A stretch of 64,000 nucleotides of DNA from Amycolatopsis japonica (GTDB lineage Bacteria > Actinomycetota > Actinomycetes > Mycobacteriales > Pseudonocardiaceae): assembly GCF_000732925.1 (NCBI RefSeq), contig NZ_CP008953.1:3720001-3784000 (forward strand), in the 5' to 3' direction. A program made the translations under genes and the position numbers. Numbering within the stretch: position 1 is the first letter of the stretch; every line of letters begins with the position of its first letter. This document shows positions 25,082 through 33,737 of the stretch, in pieces. The notes beneath the pieces were generated by a model that saw only the letters and a list, made by a program, of their open reading frames with translations, did not search any database and was not told the DNA's origin.

Positions 25082-26752
25082 GTGCTGACACCGGTGCCCA
25101 GCAAGCCGCATACGAGCTTGGGACGCGTCCTCGAAGACCTCGGGGACGTGCTCCTGGAGCCGGTCGCGGTCGGCCGGACCACCCGCAAGCAGCTCGGCGG
25201 GGTGGTCATCCACGATCCGCACGACGAATCCGAAATCCCTGGCGGGGCCGTCGTGCTCGGCGTCGGGGTGCGGGATCAGGACGAGGTCGTCCGCCTCTTG
25301 CACGACGTGGGTGCGAGAGGCGCGGCGGCACTCGTCGTCCGGTCTCCCGTCACCCCGGCGCCGGAACTCCGCCGCGCCGCGGACTCGTCCGGGGTCGCCC
25401 TCCTCGGCCTCGCGCGCGGCGCGTCCTGGACACAGCTCGCCGCCATGCTCCGGACCTTGCTGGCCGAAGAGGACGTCGGCGAGGTCTCGCCCCAGACGCT
25501 CGGCGGAATGCCGTCGGGTGATCTCTTCGCGCTGGCCAACGCGATCGCCGCGCTCATCGACGCGCCGGTGACCATCGAGGACCGCAGCAACCGGATCCTC
25601 GCGTTCTCCGGGCGCCAGGACGAAGCGGACCCCTCCCGGGTCGAGACCATCCTCGGCCGCCAGGTGCCGGAGCGGTTCGCCCGCGGCCTGGAACGGGACG
25701 GCGTCTTCGAGCGGCTGTACCGCGACCATGCGCCGGTCTACGTCGATCCGCAGCGGTACGACGACAACGAGATCGCGATCCCGCGGGTGGCGTTCGCCGT
25801 CCGCGCCGGTGACGAGGTGCTCGGGTCGATCTGGGCCGCGGTGCGGGAGCCGCTCAGCGAAGAGCGGACGCAGGCGCTGATCGACGCCGCCAAACTCGTC
25901 GCGTTGCACCTGCTCCGGCTGCGTGCGGGCGCCGACGTCGAACGACGGCTGCGTGCGGACCTGGTGAGCACGGCGCTCGAAGGCGGCGCCGGCGCGCCGG
26001 AGGCGATCGCCCGGCTCGGCCTGCTCGGCCAGCCGTCGATCGTGCTCGCCATGGGCCTGCTCGGCGCACCCGATCCCGAGGACGACCTCAGGCTGGTCGC
26101 GGACCGCCAGCGGGTCGCCGACGCACTGGCCATGCACCTGAGCGCCGTCCAGCCCCGCTCGGCCGTCGCGCTGGTCGGCGACGTCGCCTACGGCATCCTC
26201 CCGATGCCCGGCGGGCACGCCGACTGCCAGGAGCGTTCGGTGCGGGTCGCGTCGACCTTTCTGGAGCGCACGGGACGCCGGGCGGCGGCCGCGATCGGCA
26301 TCGGACCGCTCGCGCTCGACGCGTCCGGACTGCACGCCTCCCGCGACGGCGCGGACCGGGCGTTGCGGGTGCTGCTCACCAACGGCGGCGCCAAACGCGT
26401 CGCCACCGCGGACGACGTCCACGTCGACGCGCTCATGCTCGATCTGGCCGACCTCGCCGCGGCCAGGGGAGACGTCGCGACAGGACCTGTCGCGCGATTG
26501 CTCGCCTATGACGCGCAGCACCAGTCACAACTGGTGCACACCCTTCGATGCTGGCTCGACGCCTTCGGTGACATCGGAGCGGCGTCCGCGTCGGCCTACG
26601 TCCATCCGAACACCTTCCGCTACCGGCTGCGGCGGCTCGCCGAGGTCGGCGAGATCGACCTCGACGACGCGGGGGAGCGGTTCGCGGCGATGCTGCAGTT
26701 GCGGCTGCTGCCCCGTGACGCGCGGACCGGACCGCCGGGCGCCGAAGACTGA
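25082..26752 (+). CDS. PucR-family transcriptional regulator
   Basis: 556-residue regulator. The N-terminal PucR ligand domain (about 1-130) is followed by a GAF/GGDEF-like middle part (about 150-420; IEDRSNRILAFSGRQDE). A C-terminal HTH (about 490-545) reads SASAYVHPNTFRYRLRRL. PucR-type proteins usually activate catabolic genes for nitrogenous compounds such as purines, amino acids and GABA. GTG 25082 is the best start. It is placed after the racemase operon and before the MFS and peptidase genes, so it is the natural regulator of the island. No amino-acid sensor residues can be assigned. Confidence 0.88.
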   Translation: MLTPVPSKPHTSLGRVLEDLGDVLLEPVAVGRTTRKQLGGVVIHDPHDESEIPGGAVVLGVGVRDQDEVVRLLHDVGARGAAALVVRSPVTPAPELRRAADSSGVALLGLARGASWTQLAAMLRTLLAEEDVGEVSPQTLGGMPSGDLFALANAIAALIDAPVTIEDRSNRILAFSGRQDEADPSRVETILGRQVPERFARGLERDGVFERLYRDHAPVYVDPQRYDDNEIAIPRVAFAVRAGDEVLGSIWAAVREPLSEERTQALIDAAKLVALHLLRLRAGADVERRLRADLVSTALEGGAGAPEAIARLGLLGQPSIVLAMGLLGAPDPEDDLRLVADRQRVADALAMHLSAVQPRSAVALVGDVAYGILPMPGGHADCQERSVRVASTFLERTGRRAAAAIGIGPLALDASGLHASRDGADRALRVLLTNGGAKRVATADDVHVDALMLDLADLAAARGDVATGPVARLLAYDAQHQSQLVHTLRCWLDAFGDIGAASASAYVHPNTFRYRLRRLAEVGEIDLDDAGERFAAMLQLRLLPRDARTGPPGAED

Positions 26753-26784
26753 CGTTGGTCTTCCGGCCCGAAACGACGGCGGAT

Positions 26785-26804
26785 GTTCGTGTGATCGCAC
26801 GAAC
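26785..26804. promoter_or_regulatory. 20-bp dyad GTTCGTG-TGATCG-CACGAAC before the MFS gene
   Basis: Seven-base perfect arms; the inner GATC keeps the symmetry, leaving a single mismatched pair. It lies about 90 bp upstream of the MFS start in the gap after PucR, so it is a candidate PucR operator. The CGAAC half-site also appears in the dyad at 25041, which is suggestive but short. Confidence 0.45.
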
Positions 26805-26891
26805 TCCGCTCGCCGGCCGCGTTTCAGAATGAGTGATCGGCGCCACGCTCGCGTCGTTCTCCTTCTCTCCCAAAGTTTCCGCGGAGGCGCC

Positions 26892-28160
26892 ATGACGGCA
26901 GTGGTCAACGAGGACACCTGGACAGCACGGCGGATCAACCGGACGGCGCTCATCACGATGGTGGTGATGGTGTTCGCCTGGGCGGTCGACTACATCGACC
27001 GGTTCTCGATCGGGATGGCGCTGCCGATGATCGGCGCCGAATTCGAGCTCAGCAAGACCCAGCAGGGCTGGCTCGTCACCGTGTTCGCGCTGGTGTACAT
27101 GGTCTGCCAGATCCCGGCGGGCTTCCTCGCCGACCGGTACGGCTCGCGGGGGCCGATGCTGGCCACGCTGCTGCTCTGGTCGGCGTTCACGGCGATGACC
27201 GGGATGGCGGGCACGTTCGGCATGCTGCTCGTCGTCCGCGGCCTTTTCGGTGTGTGTCAAGGACTTTTCCCGGCCGCATCGTTCAAGGCGATCGCCGAAC
27301 GGACCACCCCCGGCAACCGCGCGACGGTGACCGGCGTGATGCTGTCCGCCGGTGGCATCGGCGCGGGGCTGGCGCCGCTGATCGTCGGACCACTGCTGAT
27401 GGCGGTCGGCTGGCGGCACACGTTCTTCTGGATGGCGGGTGTCGGCGCGATCATCGGCGTGGTCGTCTGGACGCTGCTTCCCAAGGCACTGCCCGAAAGG
27501 CTGAGCAGCCTCCCGCGCGACGAGGCGAAGACCCCGGAGGTCTCCCGCAAACAGGTGCTGAAGTCCTTTGTGGTCTGGAAGTTCACGCTGTTGTTCTGCG
27601 CCACCAACATGCTGAACTATGGCCTGATCACCTGGGTGCCCAGCTATCTGCTCGAGGCGCGGGGCCTGACGCTGAACCAGACCGGTGTGCTCGCGGCGAT
27701 CCCGATGCTGGTCAGCATCGGCACCACCATCCTCGGCGGCTGGCTGTTCGACCGCTACTTCCACGACCACGGCCGGTGGTACCTCAGCTCGATCGCGCTG
27801 GTGACCGTGGTACTGCTGATCCTGATGGTGTCCGCGGAGACCACGGCGGAGTTCACCCTGTACGAGACGCTCGCGCTCGCGGTGTTCGGCATGGCGACGA
27901 TGGCGGTCTTCGGTCTGCCGCTGCGGGTGCTTCCCACGGCGGTCACCGGGATCGGTATGGGAGTGATGAACTTCGGCGGCCAGGTGGCGGGCGCGGTCGC
28001 GCCGGTGGCCATGGGCTGGCTCGCGGACGCCTTCTCCTACACCGCGGCGTTCGGTTTCCTCATCGGCACGACGTTCCTCACCGCCGTGATGGCGTTCTGG
28101 GTGCCGCAGAACCCGGCGCAGTTCACGTTCTCCCCGGCGAGCCCCGGCTCGGCGTCGTGA
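26892..28160 (+). CDS. MFS transporter (ACS/anion:cation symporter-like)
   Basis: 422-residue carrier with 12 hydrophobic helices. The N-terminal half has WAVDYIDRFSIGMALP, a sequence style of the anion:cation symporter group, and the cytoplasmic motif GFLADRYGSRGPM. The group imports small organic anions. In this setting an N-acylamino acid or similar carboxylate is the likely cargo (inferred). ATG 26892 is supported by GCGGAGG upstream. It has its own promoter region after PucR. Two hairpin elements follow it. Confidence 0.88.
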   Translation: MTAVVNEDTWTARRINRTALITMVVMVFAWAVDYIDRFSIGMALPMIGAEFELSKTQQGWLVTVFALVYMVCQIPAGFLADRYGSRGPMLATLLLWSAFTAMTGMAGTFGMLLVVRGLFGVCQGLFPAASFKAIAERTTPGNRATVTGVMLSAGGIGAGLAPLIVGPLLMAVGWRHTFFWMAGVGAIIGVVVWTLLPKALPERLSSLPRDEAKTPEVSRKQVLKSFVVWKFTLLFCATNMLNYGLITWVPSYLLEARGLTLNQTGVLAAIPMLVSIGTTILGGWLFDRYFHDHGRWYLSSIALVTVVLLILMVSAETTAEFTLYETLALAVFGMATMAVFGLPLRVLPTAVTGIGMGVMNFGGQVAGAVAPVAMGWLADAFSYTAAFGFLIGTTFLTAVMAFWVPQNPAQFTFSPASPGSAS

Positions 28161-28185
28161 GTGCGCCGGATCGCTGATCGCAGCA

Positions 28186-28240
28186 TGTCGCGAAAGCCAC
28201 TTTCGGGACATCAGACGTCGCGAAAGTGGCTTTCGCGACA
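28186..28240. repeat. Hairpin element of the GCGAAAGTGGCTTTCGC family
   Basis: Left arm TGTCGCGAAAGCCACTTTCG (28186-28205) pairs exactly with 28221-28240; four more bases pair after one mismatch. Each arm is itself a short palindrome (CGCGAAAG..CTTTCGCG). It lies 26 bp after the MFS stop and may act as terminator. Confidence 0.85.
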
Positions 28241-28298
28241 CGGCAGGCGGCGGCTGGGGCGGAGTTCGGCGACCTGCCGCGTGAACCCATCCGACGGC

Positions 28299-28351
28299 GT
28301 TGCGAAAGCCACTTTCGCAACCTTCAACGTTGCGAAAGTGGCTTTCGCAAC
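28299..28351. repeat. Second, perfect hairpin of the same family (GTTGCGAAAG type)
   Basis: 23-nt arms GTTGCGAAAG-CCA-CTTTCGCAAC pair perfectly around the loop CTTCAAC. It is separated by 58 bp from the previous element and ends 52 bp before the next gene. It is in the same family but with TTGC/GCAA ends in place of TCGC/GCGA. Confidence 0.85.
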
Positions 28352-28403
28352 ACCCTCCCGGGTCCCAACCTCACTCACGAGCCCAACGCAGACAAGGAGT
28401 TCC

Positions 28404-29315
28404 ATGCCCACCGCGTCCCAAGTCACCGAAACGATCACCGAGCGCGCGAAGGAGGTCGGCGTCCGGGTCCGGCTGCACGCGGCCGAAATCGACGGCTCCC
28501 GGCGGATCGGCGTCGACGAACACGCCCCGGTCGTCACGGCGTCGGTCTTCAAGGTCCCGATCGCGTTGGAACTGGCGAAGCAGGGCGCCGAGGGCGCGCT
28601 CGACCTCGGCGAGCGGATCACCGTCCCGCCGGGGCATCCCACGCCCAGCCCGTACGGTCTGGCCACCTTCCGGCACGAGATCACGATGTCCTGGTACGAC
28701 CTCGCGATCCTGATGATCGGGATCAGTGACAACGTCGCCACCGACCTGATCCTCGATCGCGTCGGCAAGGAAGCGACGGAGAAGACGTTGCGAGATCTCG
28801 GTTTCGAGCACACCACGGTTTCGCAGGACTGCGGTGAGGTGCTCGGCGGTATCGGGGAAGACCTCGGAATCTCCTACGAGGACGACGAAAGACTGCTGAC
28901 CGAGCTCCCGATCGAGCGGATCAAGTCGTTGCGCGCCCTGCAACCGGAGCACAGTTGTGCCACGACCGCGGAGGAGATCACCCGGCTGCTCGGGCTCATC
29001 TGGCGCGACGAGGCGGCGGCTCCGGCGGCGTGCGCGGACGTCCGGCGCTGGATGGACCTCCAGGTGTGGCCGCATCGGCTGCGGTCCGGCTTCCCGGACG
29101 ACGGGATCCGCGTCAGCGGCAAGACCGGGACCCTGCCGTCGGTGCGCAACGAGGTCGGCGTGGTCGAGTACCCGGATGGCGGCCGTTACGCGGTAGGGAT
29201 TTTCACCGACGCGGTCGACGGGCGGTCGCGGGTGCCGGAGCGGGACGCGTTCATCGGGTTCGCTGCGGCACAGGCCGTCGAATGGCTCAGGCTTCCCGAG
29301 GCCGACCGCGAATGA
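28404..29315 (+). CDS. Class A beta-lactamase-fold serine hydrolase (cytoplasmic)
   Basis: 303 residues with all three motifs of the penicillin-recognising fold: S47-V-F-K50, S108-D-N110 and K240-T-G242. No signal peptide is present, so it stays in the cytoplasm and cannot protect the cell wall from beta-lactams in the usual way. The omega-loop glutamate of true class A enzymes is not evident. A peptidase or amidase acting on D-residues is more likely. AAGGAG precedes ATG 28404. A paralogue lies two genes downstream. Confidence 0.8.
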   Translation: MPTASQVTETITERAKEVGVRVRLHAAEIDGSRRIGVDEHAPVVTASVFKVPIALELAKQGAEGALDLGERITVPPGHPTPSPYGLATFRHEITMSWYDLAILMIGISDNVATDLILDRVGKEATEKTLRDLGFEHTTVSQDCGEVLGGIGEDLGISYEDDERLLTELPIERIKSLRALQPEHSCATTAEEITRLLGLIWRDEAAAPAACADVRRWMDLQVWPHRLRSGFPDDGIRVSGKTGTLPSVRNEVGVVEYPDGGRYAVGIFTDAVDGRSRVPERDAFIGFAAAQAVEWLRLPEADRE

Positions 29316-29364
29316 TTCGTCCGCCCGGATGAATTTTCCCGCCGCTCTCGTCGTTCCGCACGAA

Positions 29365-29384
29365 CCGGTGACGCCCGTCACCGG
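29365..29384. promoter_or_regulatory. Dyad CCGGTGAC-GCCC-GTCACCGG near a TAGCAT -10
   Basis: Eight-base perfect arms directly upstream of TAGCAT (29387-29392), a possible -10 for the S12 hydrolase gene at 29437. The overlap with the promoter suggests an operator; a hairpin in RNA is less likely because it lies before the predicted start of transcription. Confidence 0.4.
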
Positions 29385-29436
29385 CCTAGCATTCCGGGAA
29401 CCGCCGGACCACCCTTTCCACGGACAAGAGGTGCGC

Positions 29437-30825
29437 ATGTCGAAACTTTCCGAAATCGATACCTGGCTCGCGGAGAACTTTTCCGCCCTGCTGGAGAAGC
29501 ATCAGGTGCCCGGCGCCGCCATCGCGGTCTTCGCGAACGGCGAGGTGATCGACCACGCGGCCGGCGTGCTGAACAAGAACACCGGCGTCGAGTCCACAGT
29601 GGACTCGGTATTCCAGATCGGGTCGATCACCAAGGTGTGGACGACCACCCTGGCGATGCAGCTCGTCGACGAAGGCAGGCTCGACCTCGACAAGCCGGTC
29701 CGCGACTACCTTCCCGAGTTCACCCTCGCGGACGACGACGCGGCGTCGCGGATCACGGTGCGGCAGCTGACCTGTCACACCTCCGGATTCGAAGGCGACA
29801 TCTTTACCGACACCGGGCAGGGCGACGACTGCGTCGCGAAGCTCGTGGCGACGCTTTCCGACGTGCCCCAGCTGTTCCAGCCGGGGGAGATGTTCTCCTA
29901 CAACAACGCCGGGTACTGCGTGCTCGGCAGGATCGTCGAGGTCCTGCGCGGCAAGTCCTACGACGACTGCCTGCGCGACCATCTCTTCACGCCGCTCGGC
30001 CTGACCCACGCCGCGGCCGGGCCGTACGACGCGATCCGGTACCGCGCGGCGATCGGGCACCTCCAGCCGAAGCCGGACGACGAGCCGGTGGCCGCGCCCG
30101 CCTGGGCGTTGACGCGGTCCAACGTGCCGGCGGGTTCGCATCTGGCGATGCGCCCGCGCGACCTGCTGACCTTCGTGCGCATGCACCTCAACGAAGGCCG
30201 CGCGGACGACGGCACCCAGGTCCTGAAGCCCGAAACCGCCCGCGCCATGTGGGAACGCCAGGTCGAACTGCCCTACCTCGGCCTGATGGGCGGGGCGTGG
30301 GGCCTCGGCTGGATGATCTTCGACTGGGACGGCGGCCCGGTGATCGGCCACGACGGCGGCACCATCGGCCAGTCCGCGTTCCTGCGCGTGGTGCCGGGCA
30401 GCAACGTCGCGGTGGCCCTGCTGACCAACGGCGGCAAACCGCTGCACCTGTACCTGGACGTCTTCCGGAAGGTGCTGGGCGACCTCGCCGGTGTCGAGGT
30501 CCCGCCGCTGCCGGAGCCGAACGCCGCGGAGGCGCCGGCGGACCCGTCGCGGTATGTGGGCGAGTACTCGTCGCAGGTGGCGGACATCGTCGTCACGCAG
30601 GACGAAGAGGGCGGCCTGTGGCTGGAACGCACGATGAAGGGCATGTTCGCCGACCTCGGCTCGGCGCCGGAGAAGAGCAGGCTGCTGGGCTACAAGGGCG
30701 ACACCCTGGTCGCCGAGCACGACGGCCTCGGCCTGCACATGCCGCACGCGTTCGTCGGTGACGACGGCACCGGCCGCGCGTTGTTCGTCCACACGGGACG
30801 AGCCGACCGCCGGGTGGCCCGGTGA
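29437..30825 (+). CDS. Serine hydrolase, S12 / beta-lactamase-related
   Basis: 462-residue family S12 enzyme. Motifs are S63-I-T-K66, Y155-N-N157 and H305-D-G307. A C-terminal domain of about 100 residues follows the catalytic domain, as in D-aminopeptidases and related esterases. No signal peptide is present. S12 includes D-Ala-D-Ala carboxypeptidases, D-aminopeptidases and class C beta-lactamases; the gene context favours a cytoplasmic D-amino-acid peptidase. ATG 29437 has AAGAGG upstream. It is a close paralogue of the C-terminal half of the large fusion at 37606 (shared DTG.GDDC and TIGQSAFLR). Confidence 0.85.
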   Translation: MSKLSEIDTWLAENFSALLEKHQVPGAAIAVFANGEVIDHAAGVLNKNTGVESTVDSVFQIGSITKVWTTTLAMQLVDEGRLDLDKPVRDYLPEFTLADDDAASRITVRQLTCHTSGFEGDIFTDTGQGDDCVAKLVATLSDVPQLFQPGEMFSYNNAGYCVLGRIVEVLRGKSYDDCLRDHLFTPLGLTHAAAGPYDAIRYRAAIGHLQPKPDDEPVAAPAWALTRSNVPAGSHLAMRPRDLLTFVRMHLNEGRADDGTQVLKPETARAMWERQVELPYLGLMGGAWGLGWMIFDWDGGPVIGHDGGTIGQSAFLRVVPGSNVAVALLTNGGKPLHLYLDVFRKVLGDLAGVEVPPLPEPNAAEAPADPSRYVGEYSSQVADIVVTQDEEGGLWLERTMKGMFADLGSAPEKSRLLGYKGDTLVAEHDGLGLHMPHAFVGDDGTGRALFVHTGRADRRVAR

Positions 30826-31724
30826 CGGCGATCGCCGACGAGATCGAGGCCGTCTTCGCCAAGGCGGGGGCGCGCGGATTCGTGCACGCGCGCGAGATCG
30901 GCGTCCCCGACGGTCCCGAAGTCGGTGTCGGCGCGGACGATCCGGTCGTGCTGGCGTCCGTGTTCAAGATCCCGGTGGCGGTCGCCTTCGCCCGTGAGGT
31001 GGCCGCCGGGCGGATCGACGAGACCGAGCGGACCCGCGTCACCGCGCGGTACCGGATCGGCGGGATCGGGACCGCCGGCTGCGCGGACGACGTCGAGATG
31101 AGCTGGCGCGACCTGGCCCATTTCATGCTGACGATGAGCGACAACGCCGCGACCGACGTCGTCTATCACCGGGTCGGGCAGGAGGCCGTCGACCGGGTGC
31201 TCACCGACCTGGGCCTCGCCAGGACGCGGCTGGTCGGCTGCTGCGAAGACCTGTTCGCCTCGGTGATCGCCGATCTCGGCGCGAAACCGGACGACGACCT
31301 GGAAGCCGTCTTCGCCGCGGCGACCGAAGAACAGATGTGGAAGCTCTCGGTGCTCGACCCGGAACGCACGACGTCGTCGACGCCGAGGGAGATCACCGCG
31401 TTGCTCGACGCGATCTGGACCGACCGCGCGGGCGACCCGGCCGCCTGCGAACGCGTGCGGACGATCATGGCGCAGCAGATCTGGCCGCACCGGATCTCGT
31501 CCGGTTTCCCCGCGGGTGTCGCGATCGCGGCCAAGACCGGGACGCTCCCCGCCGTCCGCAACGAAGCGGGTGTGGTGACCCATGTGGACGGTCGCCGGTA
31601 CGCCGTCGCGGTGTTCACCCGCGCCGAATCCCTCGCCGACCGCCAGCCCGCGGTCGACTCCTCCCTCGGCGAGGCCGCCCGCCTCGCCGTCGATCACCTC
31701 CGTGCGCAGACCGTCGGGTCGTGA
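30822..31724 (+). CDS. Class A beta-lactamase-fold serine hydrolase, paralogue
   Basis: 300 residues with S46-V-F-K49, S106-D-N108 and K238-T-G240. It resembles the hydrolase at 28404 along its length, for example WPHR.(R/S)SGFP followed by KTGTLP(S/A)VRNE. It also lacks a signal peptide. It overlaps the S12 gene by 4 bp (GTGA), so the two are translated together. The likely role is hydrolysis of peptides or amides with D-residues (inferred). It is followed by the first of two hairpin elements. Confidence 0.8.
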   Translation: MTAIADEIEAVFAKAGARGFVHAREIGVPDGPEVGVGADDPVVLASVFKIPVAVAFAREVAAGRIDETERTRVTARYRIGGIGTAGCADDVEMSWRDLAHFMLTMSDNAATDVVYHRVGQEAVDRVLTDLGLARTRLVGCCEDLFASVIADLGAKPDDDLEAVFAAATEEQMWKLSVLDPERTTSSTPREITALLDAIWTDRAGDPAACERVRTIMAQQIWPHRISSGFPAGVAIAAKTGTLPAVRNEAGVVTHVDGRRYAVAVFTRAESLADRQPAVDSSLGEAARLAVDHLRAQTVGS

Positions 31725-31780
31725 GTGATTCGTGAGTGATACGGGTCGTTATTGAGGAGTAGGTCAAATGTGTCGTGGTC

Positions 31781-31864
31781 GCGGGCGAGTCGGTGGTGGG
31801 GTGAAGGCTCCCTTCGCCGCGTCTAATGCGGTGAAGGGAGCCCTCACCCCACCACTCGCCCGCG
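31781..31864. repeat. Long imperfect hairpin with GCGTCTA loop region
   Basis: About 37-40 nt arms around the loop GTCTAAT (31821-31827). The inner part GCGGTGAAGGGAGCC pairs with GGCTCCCTTCGCCGC, the outer part with CCCCACCAC and CGCCCGC. Its inner stem and loop match the perfect hairpin at 41287-41343. Confidence 0.75.
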
Positions 31865-31889
31865 CCGGCCACCTCCCCACCGGCGCCCA

Positions 31890-31944
31890 TGTCGCGAAAG
31901 CCACTTTCACGACACCTGATGTCCCGAAAGTGGCGTTCGCGACA
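31890..31944. repeat. Degenerate copy of the GCGAAAGTGGC hairpin
   Basis: It starts TGTCGCGAAAGCCACTTTC and ends GAAAGTGGCGTTCGCGACA. The layout is that of the element at 28186-28240, with several mismatches between and within arms. Confidence 0.7.
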
Positions 31945-32058
31945 CGCTCGACAAGCGGAAAAGTGACCCTCTACGCCACATTCGCCTTACCCCTCGTTAG
32001 AACGGCCCAAATCACTCACGACCCCTGGCACCGTCGCCCGCCCCCTCACCTCACGCGA

Positions 32059-32074
32059 TGAAGGGTCCCCTTCA
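32059..32074. repeat. Short palindrome TGAAGGG-TC-CCCTTCA
   Basis: Seven-base perfect arms. The sequence matches the inner core of the hairpins at 31781 and 41287, so it may be a reduced member of that family. Confidence 0.5.
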
Positions 32075-32138
32075 GCCACCCCACGACCAGAAGTACTCAA
32101 GACGCGAACCAACGACTCGGGACAGTAGGAGAAACCGC

Positions 32139-33737
32139 ATGAAGAAAGCCCGGCTCACCGCCGCGATCACGAGCGTGGTGGCCTTGACCGTGAGCGCGTG
32201 CGGGGGGACGTCGCAATCCGGGCAGGACCGGACCGCGAACCAGAAATTGACCGAGGGCAAGACCTTCACGATGGCGATCGGCACCGATCCGGGAGCGCTG
32301 GACCCGGCGATGACCGTGCTCTCGGTCGCGCTCGACATCGGGCGCTACCTCTACGACAGCCTGATCAACCTCGACGAGGCCGGCAAGCCGATCGCCGGTC
32401 TCGCCGAGAAATGGGATGCCACCACGACCACGGCCTCCTTCACCCTGCGGAACGGGATCACCTGCGACGACGGCACTCCGCTGACCGCGAGCGACGTCGC
32501 CGCGAACGTCAACTTCGTCGGCGATCCCGCCAACAAGTCGCCGATGTCCGGGCTCACCGTCGCGCCGGGGACCAAGGCGACCGCCGACGACTCGGCGCGG
32601 AAGATCACGCTCACCAGCGGTGCGCCGGACGCGTTCCTGCTGCGCAACGTCGGCGGCCTGCCGATCGTGTGCGGCAAGGGTGTGACCGACCGGCAGGCGC
32701 TCGCCAAGGGCAAGTACGGCACCGGCATGTTCACCATGACCGAGATCGTGCCGAACGACCACTACACCCTCACCCGGCGCAAGGATTACGCGTGGGGGCC
32801 GGGGGACTGGCAGCGTGAGCAGCCAGGACTGCCGGAGAAGGTGACCTTCCGGGTCATCCAGAACATGACGACCGCCGCGAACCTGCTGCTGTCCGGTGAG
32901 CTCAACGGCGCCCGGATCACCGGCCAGGACCAGCAGCGGCTGCGTGCCCAGAAGCTGTTCCACGGCGAGCAGGTCGTGCCGATGGGCGAGATGTTCTTCA
33001 ACCAGGCGCCCGGCCGGGCGGGTGGCGACCTGGCCGTGCGTCGCGGACTGGTGCAGGCACTCGACCTCGCCCAGATCGGCAAGGTGCTCACCAGCGGCTC
33101 CGGGGCGCCCAGCCAGGGGATGGTCACCACCGAACCCAGGGCGTGCGCCGGGGACGCGGTGGCGGGCAAACTCCCCGCGTTCGACGTCGCCGCCGCGAAG
33201 TCGGCCCTCGACGCGGCCGGCTGGAAGCCGGGAGCGGACGGGGTGCGGGTCAAGGACGGCAAACGGCTCGCGCTGACCGCCATCTACGGCACACAACTCG
33301 GGCCGACGATGGCGCCCGCCGCGGAACTGATGCAGCAGTCGTGGAAGGCCGTCGGCGCCGACGTGACGCTCAAGGGTCTCGACAGCCCGGGGACCAGCCA
33401 GGTGCTCTTCAACACCGGTGAGTGGGACATCTCGCTGGCACCGGTGACCTTGCTGCTGCCGAGCCAGGTCGGCCCGTTCGTCTCGGGACCGAAACCGCCG
33501 GCGGGCACGAACTTCGCCCACATCGAGAACGAGAAGTACACGTCGCAGGCCGCGCAGGCGGCGCAGATGTCCGGTGAGTCGGGCTGCGCGACCTGGCTCG
33601 CGGCGGAACAGGCGCTCATCGAGCGGCTGGACGTCGTGCCCTACGTCAACTCGGTCATCCCGACCTTCGGCAGCAACGCGCGGTTCAAGGTCATCTTCGG
33701 TTCGGTCGAGCCGTCGTCGATCCGGATGTACAGCTGA
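32139..33737 (+). CDS. Peptide ABC transporter substrate-binding lipoprotein (family 5)
   Basis: 532-residue DppA/OppA-type binding protein. The signal peptide ends in the lipobox VSAC. The mature domain has IGTDPGALDPAMTVLS, YLYDSLINLDEAGKPIAGL and the LTRRKDYAWGPGDW region, typical of family 5. It would capture short peptides, perhaps those with D-residues from cell walls or nonribosomal peptides (context only). AGGAGA precedes ATG 32139. Its stop overlaps the first permease start (TGATG), so it heads an operon running to 40917. Confidence 0.93.
   Translation: MKKARLTAAITSVVALTVSACGGTSQSGQDRTANQKLTEGKTFTMAIGTDPGALDPAMTVLSVALDIGRYLYDSLINLDEAGKPIAGLAEKWDATTTTASFTLRNGITCDDGTPLTASDVAANVNFVGDPANKSPMSGLTVAPGTKATADDSARKITLTSGAPDAFLLRNVGGLPIVCGKGVTDRQALAKGKYGTGMFTMTEIVPNDHYTLTRRKDYAWGPGDWQREQPGLPEKVTFRVIQNMTTAANLLLSGELNGARITGQDQQRLRAQKLFHGEQVVPMGEMFFNQAPGRAGGDLAVRRGLVQALDLAQIGKVLTSGSGAPSQGMVTTEPRACAGDAVAGKLPAFDVAAAKSALDAAGWKPGADGVRVKDGKRLALTAIYGTQLGPTMAPAAELMQQSWKAVGADVTLKGLDSPGTSQVLFNTGEWDISLAPVTLLLPSQVGPFVSGPKPPAGTNFAHIENEKYTSQAAQAAQMSGESGCATWLAAEQALIERLDVVPYVNSVIPTFGSNARFKVIFGSVEPSSIRMYS

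Larger units (their letters stand above)
31725..32138. other. 414-bp intergenic region with stacked palindromes before the peptide transporter
   Basis: It holds, in order, a long imperfect hairpin (31781-31864), a degenerate GAAAGTGGC hairpin (31890-31944) and the short palindrome TGAAGGG-TC-CCCTTCA (32059-32074). The last 60 bp contain the AGGAGA ribosome site for ATG 32139. I see no gene; the open frames through it follow the palindromes. Confidence 0.8.

Noticed and set aside
28404..31724. Beta-lactam resistance cluster
   Set aside because: The enzymes have no signal peptide, no clear omega-loop glutamate, and sit in a peptide and amino-acid catabolic island. Resistance cannot be excluded but is not supported.
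31768..32061. 97-codon open frame in the gap before the peptide transporter
   Set aside because: It runs through three palindromic elements and has the composition of the repeats, with no ribosome site or motif.
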